The position numbers were made by a program, and so were the translations under genes. The notes under the pieces were generated by a model. That model did not search any database. It saw only the letters and a program-made list of their open reading frames with translations, and was not told the origin of the DNA. From Pseudaquabacterium terrae (lineage in GTDB: Bacteria; Pseudomonadota; Gammaproteobacteria; Burkholderiales; Burkholderiaceae_C), in contig NZ_JABRWJ010000002.1 of the NCBI RefSeq assembly GCF_013266755.1, positions 744,001 to 808,000 of the forward strand: a DNA stretch of 64,000 nucleotides, in the 5' to 3' direction. Below are positions 15,861-24,113 of the stretch, piece after piece; within the stretch, counting starts at the first letter, position 1, and the number at the start of each line of letters is the position of its first letter.

Positions 15861-17774
15861 TCATTGCGGCCGGCTGATCCGGCTCGGGAAGGGCAGGCGT
15901 TCCAGCGCCCGCCGCAGGGCTTGTTCGAACGCCGCGGCGGCGCCGGCGGGCAGCGTCACGGCGATGCGCTGGTCGCCTTCGTTGGCGATCTGCATGCCGG
16001 CCGGGTCGGCGCCGTGCTCGCGGCACAGCGCCTCGGCGATGTCGCGCGCCACCGCCGCTGCCGCCATCGCGCGCAGCTCGGGCTTGTAGATCTTGCCGAC
16101 GTTGGTCTGCGGCATGCGCTCGATGATGATCACGCGCTTCGGCTTTGCCGGCGCCTCGTCGACACGCTCGGCGGTGAAGGCCAGCAGCTCGGCTTCGCTG
16201 ACGGGCGCGGCGCCGGGCGCGAGTGTTGCGAATACCACCGGCAGCTCGCCGGCATACGCATCCGGCGCGCCGACCGCGGCGCAGAGCTGGATCGCCGGAT
16301 GCGCGCCCAGTGCGTCCTCGATCACCTTCGGGTCGATGTTGTGGCCGCTGCGGATGATCAGGTCCTTCGAGCGGCCGGTCAGGTTGAGCCTGCCCTCGCC
16401 GTCGATCCAGCCCAAGTCGCCGGTGGCGAGCCAGCCGTCGGCGGTGAAGGCCTTGGCGTTGTCGGCGGGATCGACGAAACCGGAGAACAGGTTCGGCGAC
16501 TTGAACAGCACCATGCCGGTTTCGCCGGGGGGCAGCTCGGTGTCGCTGGCGCCCCCTTGCGCATCGAGCGCGACGATGCGCAGCTGCGAATACGGCATGC
16601 GAAAGCCCACGCAGCCCGCCGGCGCCGTGACGCCCGGCGGCGTGATCGTGGAGATGCCGGCCATCTCGGTCATGCCCAGGCTCTCGTGCGGATGCAGGCC
16701 GCTGATCCGTTCGAAGCGCGCCGACAGCTCGGGCGACAGCGGCGCGGCGCCGGTGCGGCAGAAGCGCAGCGACGAGATGTCGGCCGCGCCGACCGGCACG
16801 TTGGCCAGCGCCGCGAGCACCGTCGGCACGGCGGACAGCACGGTCGCGCGGTGCTGCTCGACGAGGCGCCAGTAGTGCTCGATCACCGCGCGGTTGCGGA
16901 ACAGCGCCGGCGTCGGGATCACCGTTTCCATGCCGCAGGACAGCGCCGCCAGCGTGCCCGGCAGCACGCCGGCGACATGGAACAGCGGGTAGCCATTGAT
17001 CGTCACGTCGTCGGCGCGTGCGCCCTGCAGCTGCACGCAGGCCCAGGCGGTGAAGACTTGCGCGCCATGGCTGTGGCGCGCCAGCTTGGGCGCGCCGGTG
17101 GTGCCGCCGGTGTGGAAGTAAGCTGCAATGTCCTCGGCCGCGATCTGGCGCCCGCTGACGAGGCGATCGTCGGGCTCGGCAGCGCGCGCCGCGGCGAAGT
17201 CCAGCACGCCGTCGGGCAGCGCGGCGGGCGTGGCGGTCTCGCCGAGCGGCGCCACGCGCAGGATCGTGCGCAGCGCCGGCAGCTGCGCGCGCAACCGCAA
17301 GGCCTTGGACCAGTAACCCGCATCGTCGTCGCCGCCCCAGGCGAACAGCACGGTCGCGCGCGCCGCCTTCATCAGCGAGATGAGCTTCTCGTCGCTGAGC
17401 AGCGGGTTCAGCGGCTGCACGATCGCCGCCGCCTCGCCGCCCCACAGCGCCAGGTGGTAGTCCAGGCAGCCGGGCAGCAGCACCGCGACCGCATCGCGCG
17501 GCGTCACGCCGAGCCGGTGCAGCAGGTTCGCGGTCTGGTGCACGCCGGCCAGCAACTCGGCATAGGACCAGCGCAGCGGCGCGGTGCCGGGCGCGGCGTC
17601 GGGCAGGAAGCTCAGTGCGGTCTTCGCGCCGAAGGCCTGCGCCGAATTGCGCAGGATCTCGTAGGTACTGCGCACCGGCAGCGCCTCGGCCAGCGGGCGT
17701 TGCTCGAGCCGGCGCACGTCGTCGAGGCTGCGGATCGGGAACGACGGGGCGAACGGCGGGTGGAGCTCGGGCAT
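15861..17774 (-). CDS. Acyl-CoA synthetase (AMP-dependent ligase)
   Basis: A 637-residue ANL-superfamily ligase that forms an acyl-AMP then an acyl-CoA. P-loop-like motif A3 is FHTGGTTGAPKLARH; A5 is SLGMTEMAG; A7/A8 is GDLGWIDGEGRLNLTGRSKDLIIRSG; A10 with the catalytic lysine is NVGKIYKPELR. The N-terminal segment ILRNSAQAFGAKTAL is typical of fatty/aryl acyl-CoA synthetases. The start MPELHPPFAP at 17774 avoids a long low-quality extension. First gene of a probable operon with the Bug receptor, and divergent from the LanC-like gene. Confidence 0.93.
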   Translation of the reverse strand: MPELHPPFAPSFPIRSLDDVRRLEQRPLAEALPVRSTYEILRNSAQAFGAKTALSFLPDAAPGTAPLRWSYAELLAGVHQTANLLHRLGVTPRDAVAVLLPGCLDYHLALWGGEAAAIVQPLNPLLSDEKLISLMKAARATVLFAWGGDDDAGYWSKALRLRAQLPALRTILRVAPLGETATPAALPDGVLDFAAARAAEPDDRLVSGRQIAAEDIAAYFHTGGTTGAPKLARHSHGAQVFTAWACVQLQGARADDVTINGYPLFHVAGVLPGTLAALSCGMETVIPTPALFRNRAVIEHYWRLVEQHRATVLSAVPTVLAALANVPVGAADISSLRFCRTGAAPLSPELSARFERISGLHPHESLGMTEMAGISTITPPGVTAPAGCVGFRMPYSQLRIVALDAQGGASDTELPPGETGMVLFKSPNLFSGFVDPADNAKAFTADGWLATGDLGWIDGEGRLNLTGRSKDLIIRSGHNIDPKVIEDALGAHPAIQLCAAVGAPDAYAGELPVVFATLAPGAAPVSEAELLAFTAERVDEAPAKPKRVIIIERMPQTNVGKIYKPELRAMAAAAVARDIAEALCREHGADPAGMQIANEGDQRIAVTLPAGAAAAFEQALRRALERLPFPSRISRPQ

Positions 17775-17890
17775 GCGGCGATCCAAAGCGGGTCGTCGAT
17801 GATGCCACCCGGGCCCGGTGCGCGGTGTACCGGCCGTGACAGCAGGAACGCGCATGGCATAGTGCCCGGCCGCTACCCGAAAGCCGCGCG

Positions 17891-19108
17891 ATGACGAGCC
17901 TGTTCGACCCCGCACGCCACGAGGCGCTGGCCGGCCCGCGCTGGGATGCTGCGCTCGCGCGCAGCGCGCTTCAGCGCATCGCTGCCGAGGCCATCGCCGC
18001 CTTCGAGCCCGGCCGCGGCTGGCCGGCCCATGCACGCGACGATCCCGAAGCGCCCGGGCAGCGTTTCGACATGCTGTACATGGGCTCAGGCGGCGTGATC
18101 TGGGCGCTGCAGCATCTGGCGCGCAGCGGCGTGATCGAAACGCCACCGCCGGCGCTGCTCGACGAGGCGCAGGCGCTGCCCGAGCGCAACCGAGCGCTGA
18201 CCACCGGCTGGGGCTACGGCACCGCGTCGTACTTCATGGGCGATGCCGGGCTGATGCTGCTGCAGCACCGCCTGGCGCCGAGCGCGGCGCTGGCCGATGC
18301 GTTGTACGCGGTGGTCGAGGGCAACTTCGGGCATCCGGCGCGCGAGCCCTTGTGGGGCTCGCCGGGCACCTTGATCGCCGCGCTGCACATGGCCGAGCGC
18401 ACGGGCGAGGCGCGTTGGCGCATGCTGCTGCAGCGCGGCCTCGAGCATCTGTGGCAGCAGATGCAGTTCGACGAATCGGCCGGCGGCGTGTGGCTGTGGC
18501 GGCAGGACCTGTACGGCAAGCAGCGCTGCTTTCTCGGCGCCGCCCATGGCTTCGTTGGCAACCTGTACCCGGCGCTGCGGGGTGCCGCACTGCTCGATCC
18601 GGCGCTCGTCGCGCGGTTCCTCGAACGCGGCCTTGCGACGCTCGAGGCCACTGCCCTGCGCGACGAGGCCGGCCGCATCAACTGGCATGGCTTTGCCGAC
18701 CCGGCACTGGCCGCGAAGGCCCTGCCGCTGGTGCAGGACTGCCACGGCGCGCCGGGCGTGATCTGCCGCCTGGCCGGCGCGCCGCGCACGCCCGCGTGGG
18801 ACGCGCTGTTGCTCGCCGCCGGCGAACTGATCTGGCATGCCGGCCCGCTGGCCAAGGGCGCGGGCCTCTGCCACGGCAGCGCCGGCAACGGCTGGGCGCT
18901 GCTGAAGCTGGCCCGGCGCAGCGGCGAAGAGCGCTGGCTCGATCGCGCACGCGCCTTTGCGATGCATGCGATCGGGCAGGTCGAGCAGCAGCGCGAGAAG
19001 AGCGGCCACGGCTGGTACTCGCTGTGGACCGGCGACCTCGGTGTCGCGCTGTTCCTCGCCGCCTGCCTGAGCGGCGACGACGCCTGCCCGACGCTGGACG
19101 TGTTCTGA
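17891..19108 (+). CDS. LanC-like protein (lanthionine-synthetase-C fold), stand-alone
   Basis: A 405-residue alpha/alpha-toroid protein. The zinc ligands of LanC are all present: Cys284 in QDCHGAPG, and Cys327-His328 in LCHGSAGNG. The active-site histidine equivalent is His219 in GAAHGFVGN. Repeated GxxG-type toroid turns (GWGYGTASY, WGSPGTLIAA) support the fold. No precursor peptide, dehydratase or transporter is nearby, so it is not an ordinary lantibiotic gene. Free-standing LanC-like proteins in eukaryotes add glutathione to dehydrated residues; a comparable cytosolic housekeeping role is possible but inferred. A CATAGT -10-like hexamer lies at 17858-17863. Confidence 0.9.
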   Translation: MTSLFDPARHEALAGPRWDAALARSALQRIAAEAIAAFEPGRGWPAHARDDPEAPGQRFDMLYMGSGGVIWALQHLARSGVIETPPPALLDEAQALPERNRALTTGWGYGTASYFMGDAGLMLLQHRLAPSAALADALYAVVEGNFGHPAREPLWGSPGTLIAALHMAERTGEARWRMLLQRGLEHLWQQMQFDESAGGVWLWRQDLYGKQRCFLGAAHGFVGNLYPALRGAALLDPALVARFLERGLATLEATALRDEAGRINWHGFADPALAAKALPLVQDCHGAPGVICRLAGAPRTPAWDALLLAAGELIWHAGPLAKGAGLCHGSAGNGWALLKLARRSGEERWLDRARAFAMHAIGQVEQQREKSGHGWYSLWTGDLGVALFLAACLSGDDACPTLDVF

Positions 19109-19166
19109 GCGCCGGAGCCCCTGGCCCTGTCGAGGAAGTAGAGTCGACGACATCGAAGGAATCCCG

Positions 19167-19646
19167 GTGATCGGAACCGTATCGCGCAGACTGCTCTTCG
19201 CCGGGCTCGGTCTGTCCCTGCTGGCGGCCTGTGGCGGAGGCGACCCGGAAGCGGCCACGACGGAGCTCGTGCACGTCAGCCTCGAAGGGCTCGGCAGTGT
19301 CGCCGCGGGTCAGTACGTGTTTCGCACGCAGGCCGAGTGGCAACGCTTCTGGGCGGAACACCCGCACCATGACAGCCACAGCCGCCGGCCGGCGCCGGAC
19401 GTCGACTTCACGCGCTACGCCGTCGCCGGGGTCTTCGCGGGGCCGAAGCCCCGGTGCCGCAGCCTCGCCATCACCGACTCGCGCAGCGACAACGAAACCA
19501 TCACCCTTCGATACCGCGTGATCACGTTTGGCCAGAGCACCCCCTCGTCGTGCATTGGTGGCGACATGTTCTTCTTGAACCTCGCCGATGGGGTGCTCGT
19601 CCCTCGGCAGGTCAATGACGTGCGGTTCGAGCTGAGCGACGGTTAA
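19167..19646 (+). CDS. Hypothetical lipoprotein
   Basis: A 159-residue protein starting with GTG 19167 (GAAGGA seven bases upstream). Signal sequence ending in LLAAC, a clear lipobox with Cys at about residue 22. The mature part contains FRTQAEWQRFWAEH and VDFTRYAVAGVFAGPKP, followed by beta strands. This pattern resembles protease-inhibitor-like (PrcB_C-type) domains, where a conserved F-x-x-x-W stretch precedes a V-A-V-F-x-G strand. Probably an envelope lipoprotein of unknown partner. Its stop overlaps the convergent LysR stop by four bases. Confidence 0.65.
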   Translation: MIGTVSRRLLFAGLGLSLLAACGGGDPEAATTELVHVSLEGLGSVAAGQYVFRTQAEWQRFWAEHPHHDSHSRRPAPDVDFTRYAVAGVFAGPKPRCRSLAITDSRSDNETITLRYRVITFGQSTPSSCIGGDMFFLNLADGVLVPRQVNDVRFELSDG

Positions 19647-20557
19647 GGCCTCGCGCTGGCCGACGTGCCGGCGCCCGCCAGCTCCACGAACAACCGTCCC
19701 GCGGCACTGGCCGCCTCGCGCCGCCACACCAGGAAGATCCGCAAGGCCATCGGCAGCCACGGCAGCGCGCGAAACACGACGCCGGGCGGCGCGATGCGCT
19801 CGCTGCTGTGTTGCACGATCGCCAGGCCGAGCCCGGCGCCGACCAGGCTCAGCACGGCGGCCGGCTCGGCCGCTTCGTAGCGCACGTCGGGCGTGAAGCC
19901 GCCGGCCTGGCAGCCGGCGAGCCACTCGCTGCGCGCCGCGGCATGCGTCGCCGCGGGCATCGTGATGAAGACCTGGCCGTCGAGCTGCGCGGGGCGAAGC
20001 GCGGCGCGGCGCCGGCCGGCCAGCGGGTGCGATGCCGGCAGCGCCAGCACCAGCGGCTCGCTGAAGCGCAGCGCCGAAGCGAGCAGCGGATCGTCGTCGG
20101 CCGGGGCCGAATACGCGTAGCCGGCATCGAGCTCGCCGCGCCGCAGCCCGTCGAAGATGCCAGCCGAGCGCAGGCCGCGCAGGTCGATCACCACCTTCGG
20201 TGCCTCGCTGCCGAAGCGCAGCATGTCGGCCTGCACCAGTCCCGCATGCAGCGCGCCTTCGACGGTACCCAGCGTCAAGCGGCCTTCGGTGCCCTGCGCG
20301 GCGCGCAGCGCGTCCTGCTCGACCTGCGCGGCATGCGCCAGCAGCGCCTGCGCCTGCGCGAGGAAGTCGCGCCCGGCCGGCGTCAGCTTCAGCCGCCGCT
20401 GCGCCCGCGTGAACAGCGCCAGCCCGAGTCGCTGCTCCAGGTCCTGGATCTGCCGGCTCAGCGGCGGCTGCGAGATCGCCAGGCGTTCGGCCGCGCGGCC
20501 GACATGCTCGGCCTGGGCGACGGCGACGAAGTAGCGCAGTTGTCGAAGCTCGAGCAT
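19643..20557 (-). CDS. LysR-family transcriptional regulator
   Basis: A 304-residue regulator. The winged HTH covers residues 1-60 (LRQLRYFVAVAQAEHVGRAA, then LAISQPPLSRQIQDLEQRLG). A linker helix and a periplasmic-binding-like effector domain follow (LTLGTVEGALHAGLVQ at its start). The N-terminus resembles the CatM/BenM/CatR-like subgroup. It is divergent from the DUF6506 gene with 104 bp between, so that gene is the likely target. The effector is unknown. Confidence 0.93.
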   Translation of the reverse strand: MLELRQLRYFVAVAQAEHVGRAAERLAISQPPLSRQIQDLEQRLGLALFTRAQRRLKLTPAGRDFLAQAQALLAHAAQVEQDALRAAQGTEGRLTLGTVEGALHAGLVQADMLRFGSEAPKVVIDLRGLRSAGIFDGLRRGELDAGYAYSAPADDDPLLASALRFSEPLVLALPASHPLAGRRRAALRPAQLDGQVFITMPAATHAAARSEWLAGCQAGGFTPDVRYEAAEPAAVLSLVGAGLGLAIVQHSSERIAPPGVVFRALPWLPMALRIFLVWRREAASAAGRLFVELAGAGTSASARP

Positions 20558-20661
20558 CGGTTCTCCACGGCATCAGGCCAGACCCGAACGGTATTGGACG
20601 CCATGTGCCCCGGCCGGCACGCTACGCAGCGTTCGTTCCCAACCCTTTCGGAGATTCACCC

Positions 20662-20964
20662 ATGGCTTTGCAATCCTTCGGCTTCATCGTCGCCGGCAAC
20701 GGCTTCAACCCCGCCACGCACCGCAGCACGATGCAGTCCGAGCAGTTCACGATGCTGGCGGTCGGCGTGAGCCAGCCTGCCGAAGCGCCGGCCGTCGCGC
20801 GCGAGATGGTCGAGGCCGGCGTGCAGCTGATCGAGCTGTGCGGCGCCTTCGGCGCGGCCGACACCGCGCGCGTGCAGCAAGCGGTGCCGGAGAGCGTTCC
20901 GGTGGGCGCGGTGAGCTACGGCGGCGCGGCGATCGGCGCGCTGCATCGCCTGGTGGCGGCCTGA
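20662..20964 (+). CDS. DUF6506-family small protein
   Basis: A 100-residue protein. FGFIVAGNGFNPATHRSTM at the N-terminus, LAVGVSQPAEAPAVARE, VEAGVQLIELCGAFGAAD and VPVGAVSYG match DUF6506, a small alpha/beta family with a conserved ELCG motif. ATG 20662 is chosen by homology to the family N-terminus. The divergent LysR gene is its likely regulator. Biochemical function unknown. Confidence 0.75.
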   Translation: MALQSFGFIVAGNGFNPATHRSTMQSEQFTMLAVGVSQPAEAPAVAREMVEAGVQLIELCGAFGAADTARVQQAVPESVPVGAVSYGGAAIGALHRLVAA

Positions 20965-20971
20965 GGTCGGC

Positions 20972-21775
20972 CTAGGCGCTCGCCTGCAGCAGCTGCGCCA
21001 GCACCGCGATCGCGATGATCTCGGGCTCCTTGCCTTCGATGCCGGGCACGCCGATCGGGCAGGTCAGGCGGCCGAGCACTTCATGGCCTATGCCGCGTTC
21101 CTCGAAGCGGTGCAGGAAGCGCGCGCGTTTGGTCTGGGAGCCGATCAGGCCCAGGTAGCCGAAGTCGGCGCGCTTCAGGATCGCCTCGGTGATGCGCAGA
21201 TCGAGCTCGTGGCTGTGCGTGAGCACGAGGTAGAAGCAGCCCGGCGGCGCGGCGGCGACTTCGGCCTCGACCGGCTCGACGCACATGCGCTCGATGTGCG
21301 CCGCGCTCGGCTCGGGCGGGAATTCGCTCTCGCGCTCGTCGATCCACTGCACCTTGCAGTTCAGGCCTTCGAGCAGCTTGATCATCGCGCGGCCGACATG
21401 GCCGGCGCCGTAGAGCTGCAGCGTGAAGCGCGGTGTCTCGGCCGGCCAGGCGGCGAGGGATTCGCTGGTCAGCCCTTGCGTGCGCAAGGTCAGCGCGCCG
21501 CCGCAGCATTGGCCGAGCGTGGGGCCGAGCGCGATTTTGCGGTCGTGCGGTGCCGGGTTGCCGGCAACCAGCTGCGCACGGGCGTCGGCAATGGCCTGCA
21601 GCTCGAGGTGGCCGCCGCCGATCGTGCCGGCGACCTGGTCGGCCGCGACCAGCATGCGCGTGCCGGCTTCGCGCGGCACCGAGCCGCGGGAATCCAGCAC
21701 CTGCACTTCCATCGCCGGCCGGCGCTCGACCAGCCAGCGGCGGGCGATGTGCTGCAGCGAGTCGGGGGCGCTCAT
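20972..21775 (-). CDS. xdhC: Xanthine dehydrogenase accessory protein XdhC
   Basis: A 267-residue maturation factor that binds molybdenum cofactor, promotes its sulfuration and inserts it into XdhB. The N-terminal domain holds VQVLDSRGSVPREAGTRMLV and TIGGGHLE, plus the conserved cysteine pair LGQCCGGALTL. The C-terminal Rossmann-like domain has LQLYGAGHVGRAM and YLGLIGSQTKRARF. ATG 21775 (MSAPDSLQH) lies ten bases after the xdhB stop; an upstream frame extension exists but would overlap xdhB. Last gene of the xdhABC operon. Confidence 0.95.
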   Translation of the reverse strand: MSAPDSLQHIARRWLVERRPAMEVQVLDSRGSVPREAGTRMLVAADQVAGTIGGGHLELQAIADARAQLVAGNPAPHDRKIALGPTLGQCCGGALTLRTQGLTSESLAAWPAETPRFTLQLYGAGHVGRAMIKLLEGLNCKVQWIDERESEFPPEPSAAHIERMCVEPVEAEVAAAPPGCFYLVLTHSHELDLRITEAILKRADFGYLGLIGSQTKRARFLHRFEERGIGHEVLGRLTCPIGVPGIEGKEPEIIAIAVLAQLLQASA

Positions 21776-21785
21776 CGCGATGGCT

Positions 21786-24113
21786 TCAGGCTTCAGCGGT
21801 CGCGGCGCGCACCGCATCGACCGCGTCGAGGATCGCCTCGGGCGTCGAGGGCGCGCGCAGCGGAGGGTTCACCTTGTGATCACCGACCGCCGACACCGCA
21901 TCGCGGATCGCGAGGAACACCGAGAACGGCAGCAGCAGCGGCGGTTCGCCGACGGCCTTGCTGCGATGGATCGTGTCCGCCGGGTTCTGCGTGTCGTACA
22001 GCGCGACCCGAAAATCCGCCGGACAGTCGTTGGCGGTCGGGATCTTGTAGGTCGACGGCGCATGCGTCATCAGCTTGCCGCTCTGCGGATGCCACCACAG
22101 CTCTTCCGTCGTCAGCCAGCCCATGCCCTGGATGAACGCGCCCTCGACCTGGCCGATGTCGATCGCCGGGTTCAATGATTGGCCGACGTCGTGCAGCACG
22201 TCGGCGCGCGTGAGCTTCCATTCGCCGCTCAGCGTGTCGATCACCACCTCGGAGCAGGCCGCTCCGTATGCGAAGTAGAAGAACGGGTTGCCCTGCAGCT
22301 TCTCGCGGTCCCAGTGCAGGCCGGGCGTCGCGTAGAAACCGTCGCTCCACAGCTGCACGCGGGCGAAATAGGCCTGCTGCACCAGCTCGTCGAAGGGCAC
22401 GCTGAGGCCGTTGACCAGCACGCGGTCGTTGCCGAAGCGCACGTCCTCGACCGCGCCGCCATGCTTGCCGGCGGCGAAGCCGGCCAGGCGGTGCTTGATC
22501 TGCTTCGCCGCGTCCTGCGCCGCCTTGCCGTTCAGGTCCGAGCCGGTCGACGCGGCAGTCGCCGACGTGTTGGCCACCTTGTGCGTATCGGTGGCCGTGA
22601 CGCGCACGCGATCGAGCCGCACGCCGAGCTCGTGCGCGACGACCATCGCGACCTTGGTGTTCAGGCCCTGGCCCATCTCGGTGCCGCCGTGGTTCGCGAG
22701 GATCGTGCCGTCGGTGTAGACGTGCACCAGCGCGCCGGCCTGGTTGAAGTGCGCGACGTTGAACGAGATGCCGAACTTCACCGGCGTCAGCGCGAGGCCG
22801 CGCTTGAGCACTGGGCTGGTGGCATTGAAGGCCGCGATTTGCGTGCGCCGTGCGCGGTAGTCGCAGCTCTCTTCGAGCCGTGCGACCAGCGGCTCGATGA
22901 TGTTGTCGCGCACCACCTGGCCATACGGCGTGACGTTGCACTCGCTGGTGCCGTAGAAGTTCGCGCGGCGCACGTCGAGCGGGTCCTTGCCGAGGCCGCG
23001 CGCCACGTCGTCGAGGATCATCTCGATCGCCAGCGCGCCCTGCGGGCCGCCGAAGCCGCGGAATGCCGTGTTGCTCTGCGTATTGGTGCGCGCGCAATAG
23101 CCGTGCGCGGCGACCGCCGGCAGCCAGTAGGCGTTGTCGAAGTGGCAGAGCGCCCGCGTCATCACCGGCGGCGACAGGTCGGCCGAGAAGCCGGCATTGG
23201 CGACCAGGTCGATCTCGACGCCGGTGATGCGGCCCTCGGCATCGTGGCCGACCTCCCACTGGAACTCAAAACCGTGGCGACGGCCGGTGATGAGCATGTC
23301 GTCATCGCGGTCGGGCCGCAACTTGACCGGGCGCTTGAGCTTCGCCGCGGCGAGCGCCGCGACGCAGGCGAAGAGGGCGCTCTGGCTTTCCTTGCCGCCG
23401 AAGCCGCCACCCATGCGCCGGCAGACGACCTGCACGCGGTGCGCGCCGAGCTTCAGCGCATGCGCCACCGTGTGCTGCATCTCCGTCGGATGCTGCGTCG
23501 AGCAGTGCACCAGCAGGCCGCCGTCTTCCTGCGGGATCGCGTACGAGATCTGGCCTTCGAGGTAGAACTGCTCCTGGCCGCCGAGCGAGAAGCTGCCGCT
23601 CACGCGTTGCTCGGACGCAGCGAGCGCGGCGCTCGCATCGCCGCGCTTGAGGTGCATCGGCGGCACGACGTACTGCTGCTTCGCATGCCCGTCCAGCGCC
23701 GTCAGCACCGGCGGCAGCGCCTCGTGTCGGATCACCTGCTTGGCCAGGGCGGCGGCGCGGCGCGCGGCGAGCCGGTCGGTGGCGATCACCGCGAACACCG
23801 GCTGCCCGAGGTAGTGCAACACGCCGTCGGCGAGGATCGGATCGTCGTGCACGATCGGGCCGCATTCGTTGGCGCCGGGGATGTCGGCGGCGCTGAACAC
23901 CGCCACCACGCCTGGCTGCGCGCGCAGTGTGTCGAGGTCGATGCCGAGCAGCCTGCCGTGCGCCACCGGCGACAGGCCGAGCGCGGCATGCAGCGTGCCC
24001 TGGACCTCGGCGATGTCGTCGACATACGGTGCGGCGCCGGCGACATGCAGATGCGCGGATTCGTGCGGCCGGGCGGTGCCGACGACGGGGAGGGTGTCCT
24101 GGGGTGCGTTCAT
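21786..24113 (-). CDS. xdhB: Xanthine dehydrogenase, molybdopterin-binding subunit XdhB
   Basis: A 775-residue large subunit of the heterodimeric xanthine dehydrogenase. Moco-binding motifs are VCRRMGGGFGGKE, TAFRGFGGPQG and NHGGTEMGQGLNTK. VEGAFIQGMGWLTTEE precedes the active-site glutamate segment KAVGEPPLLLP near the C-terminus. It oxidises hypoxanthine and xanthine to urate together with XdhA. ATG 24113 overlaps the xdhA stop (ATGA). All catalytic motifs look intact. Confidence 0.96.
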   Translation of the reverse strand: MNAPQDTLPVVGTARPHESAHLHVAGAAPYVDDIAEVQGTLHAALGLSPVAHGRLLGIDLDTLRAQPGVVAVFSAADIPGANECGPIVHDDPILADGVLHYLGQPVFAVIATDRLAARRAAALAKQVIRHEALPPVLTALDGHAKQQYVVPPMHLKRGDASAALAASEQRVSGSFSLGGQEQFYLEGQISYAIPQEDGGLLVHCSTQHPTEMQHTVAHALKLGAHRVQVVCRRMGGGFGGKESQSALFACVAALAAAKLKRPVKLRPDRDDDMLITGRRHGFEFQWEVGHDAEGRITGVEIDLVANAGFSADLSPPVMTRALCHFDNAYWLPAVAAHGYCARTNTQSNTAFRGFGGPQGALAIEMILDDVARGLGKDPLDVRRANFYGTSECNVTPYGQVVRDNIIEPLVARLEESCDYRARRTQIAAFNATSPVLKRGLALTPVKFGISFNVAHFNQAGALVHVYTDGTILANHGGTEMGQGLNTKVAMVVAHELGVRLDRVRVTATDTHKVANTSATAASTGSDLNGKAAQDAAKQIKHRLAGFAAGKHGGAVEDVRFGNDRVLVNGLSVPFDELVQQAYFARVQLWSDGFYATPGLHWDREKLQGNPFFYFAYGAACSEVVIDTLSGEWKLTRADVLHDVGQSLNPAIDIGQVEGAFIQGMGWLTTEELWWHPQSGKLMTHAPSTYKIPTANDCPADFRVALYDTQNPADTIHRSKAVGEPPLLLPFSVFLAIRDAVSAVGDHKVNPPLRAPSTPEAILDAVDAVRAATAEA

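Noticed and set aside
17891-19108. Lanthipeptide biosynthetic cluster around the LanC-like gene
   Set aside because: No precursor, dehydratase, protease or transporter gene in the neighbourhood.
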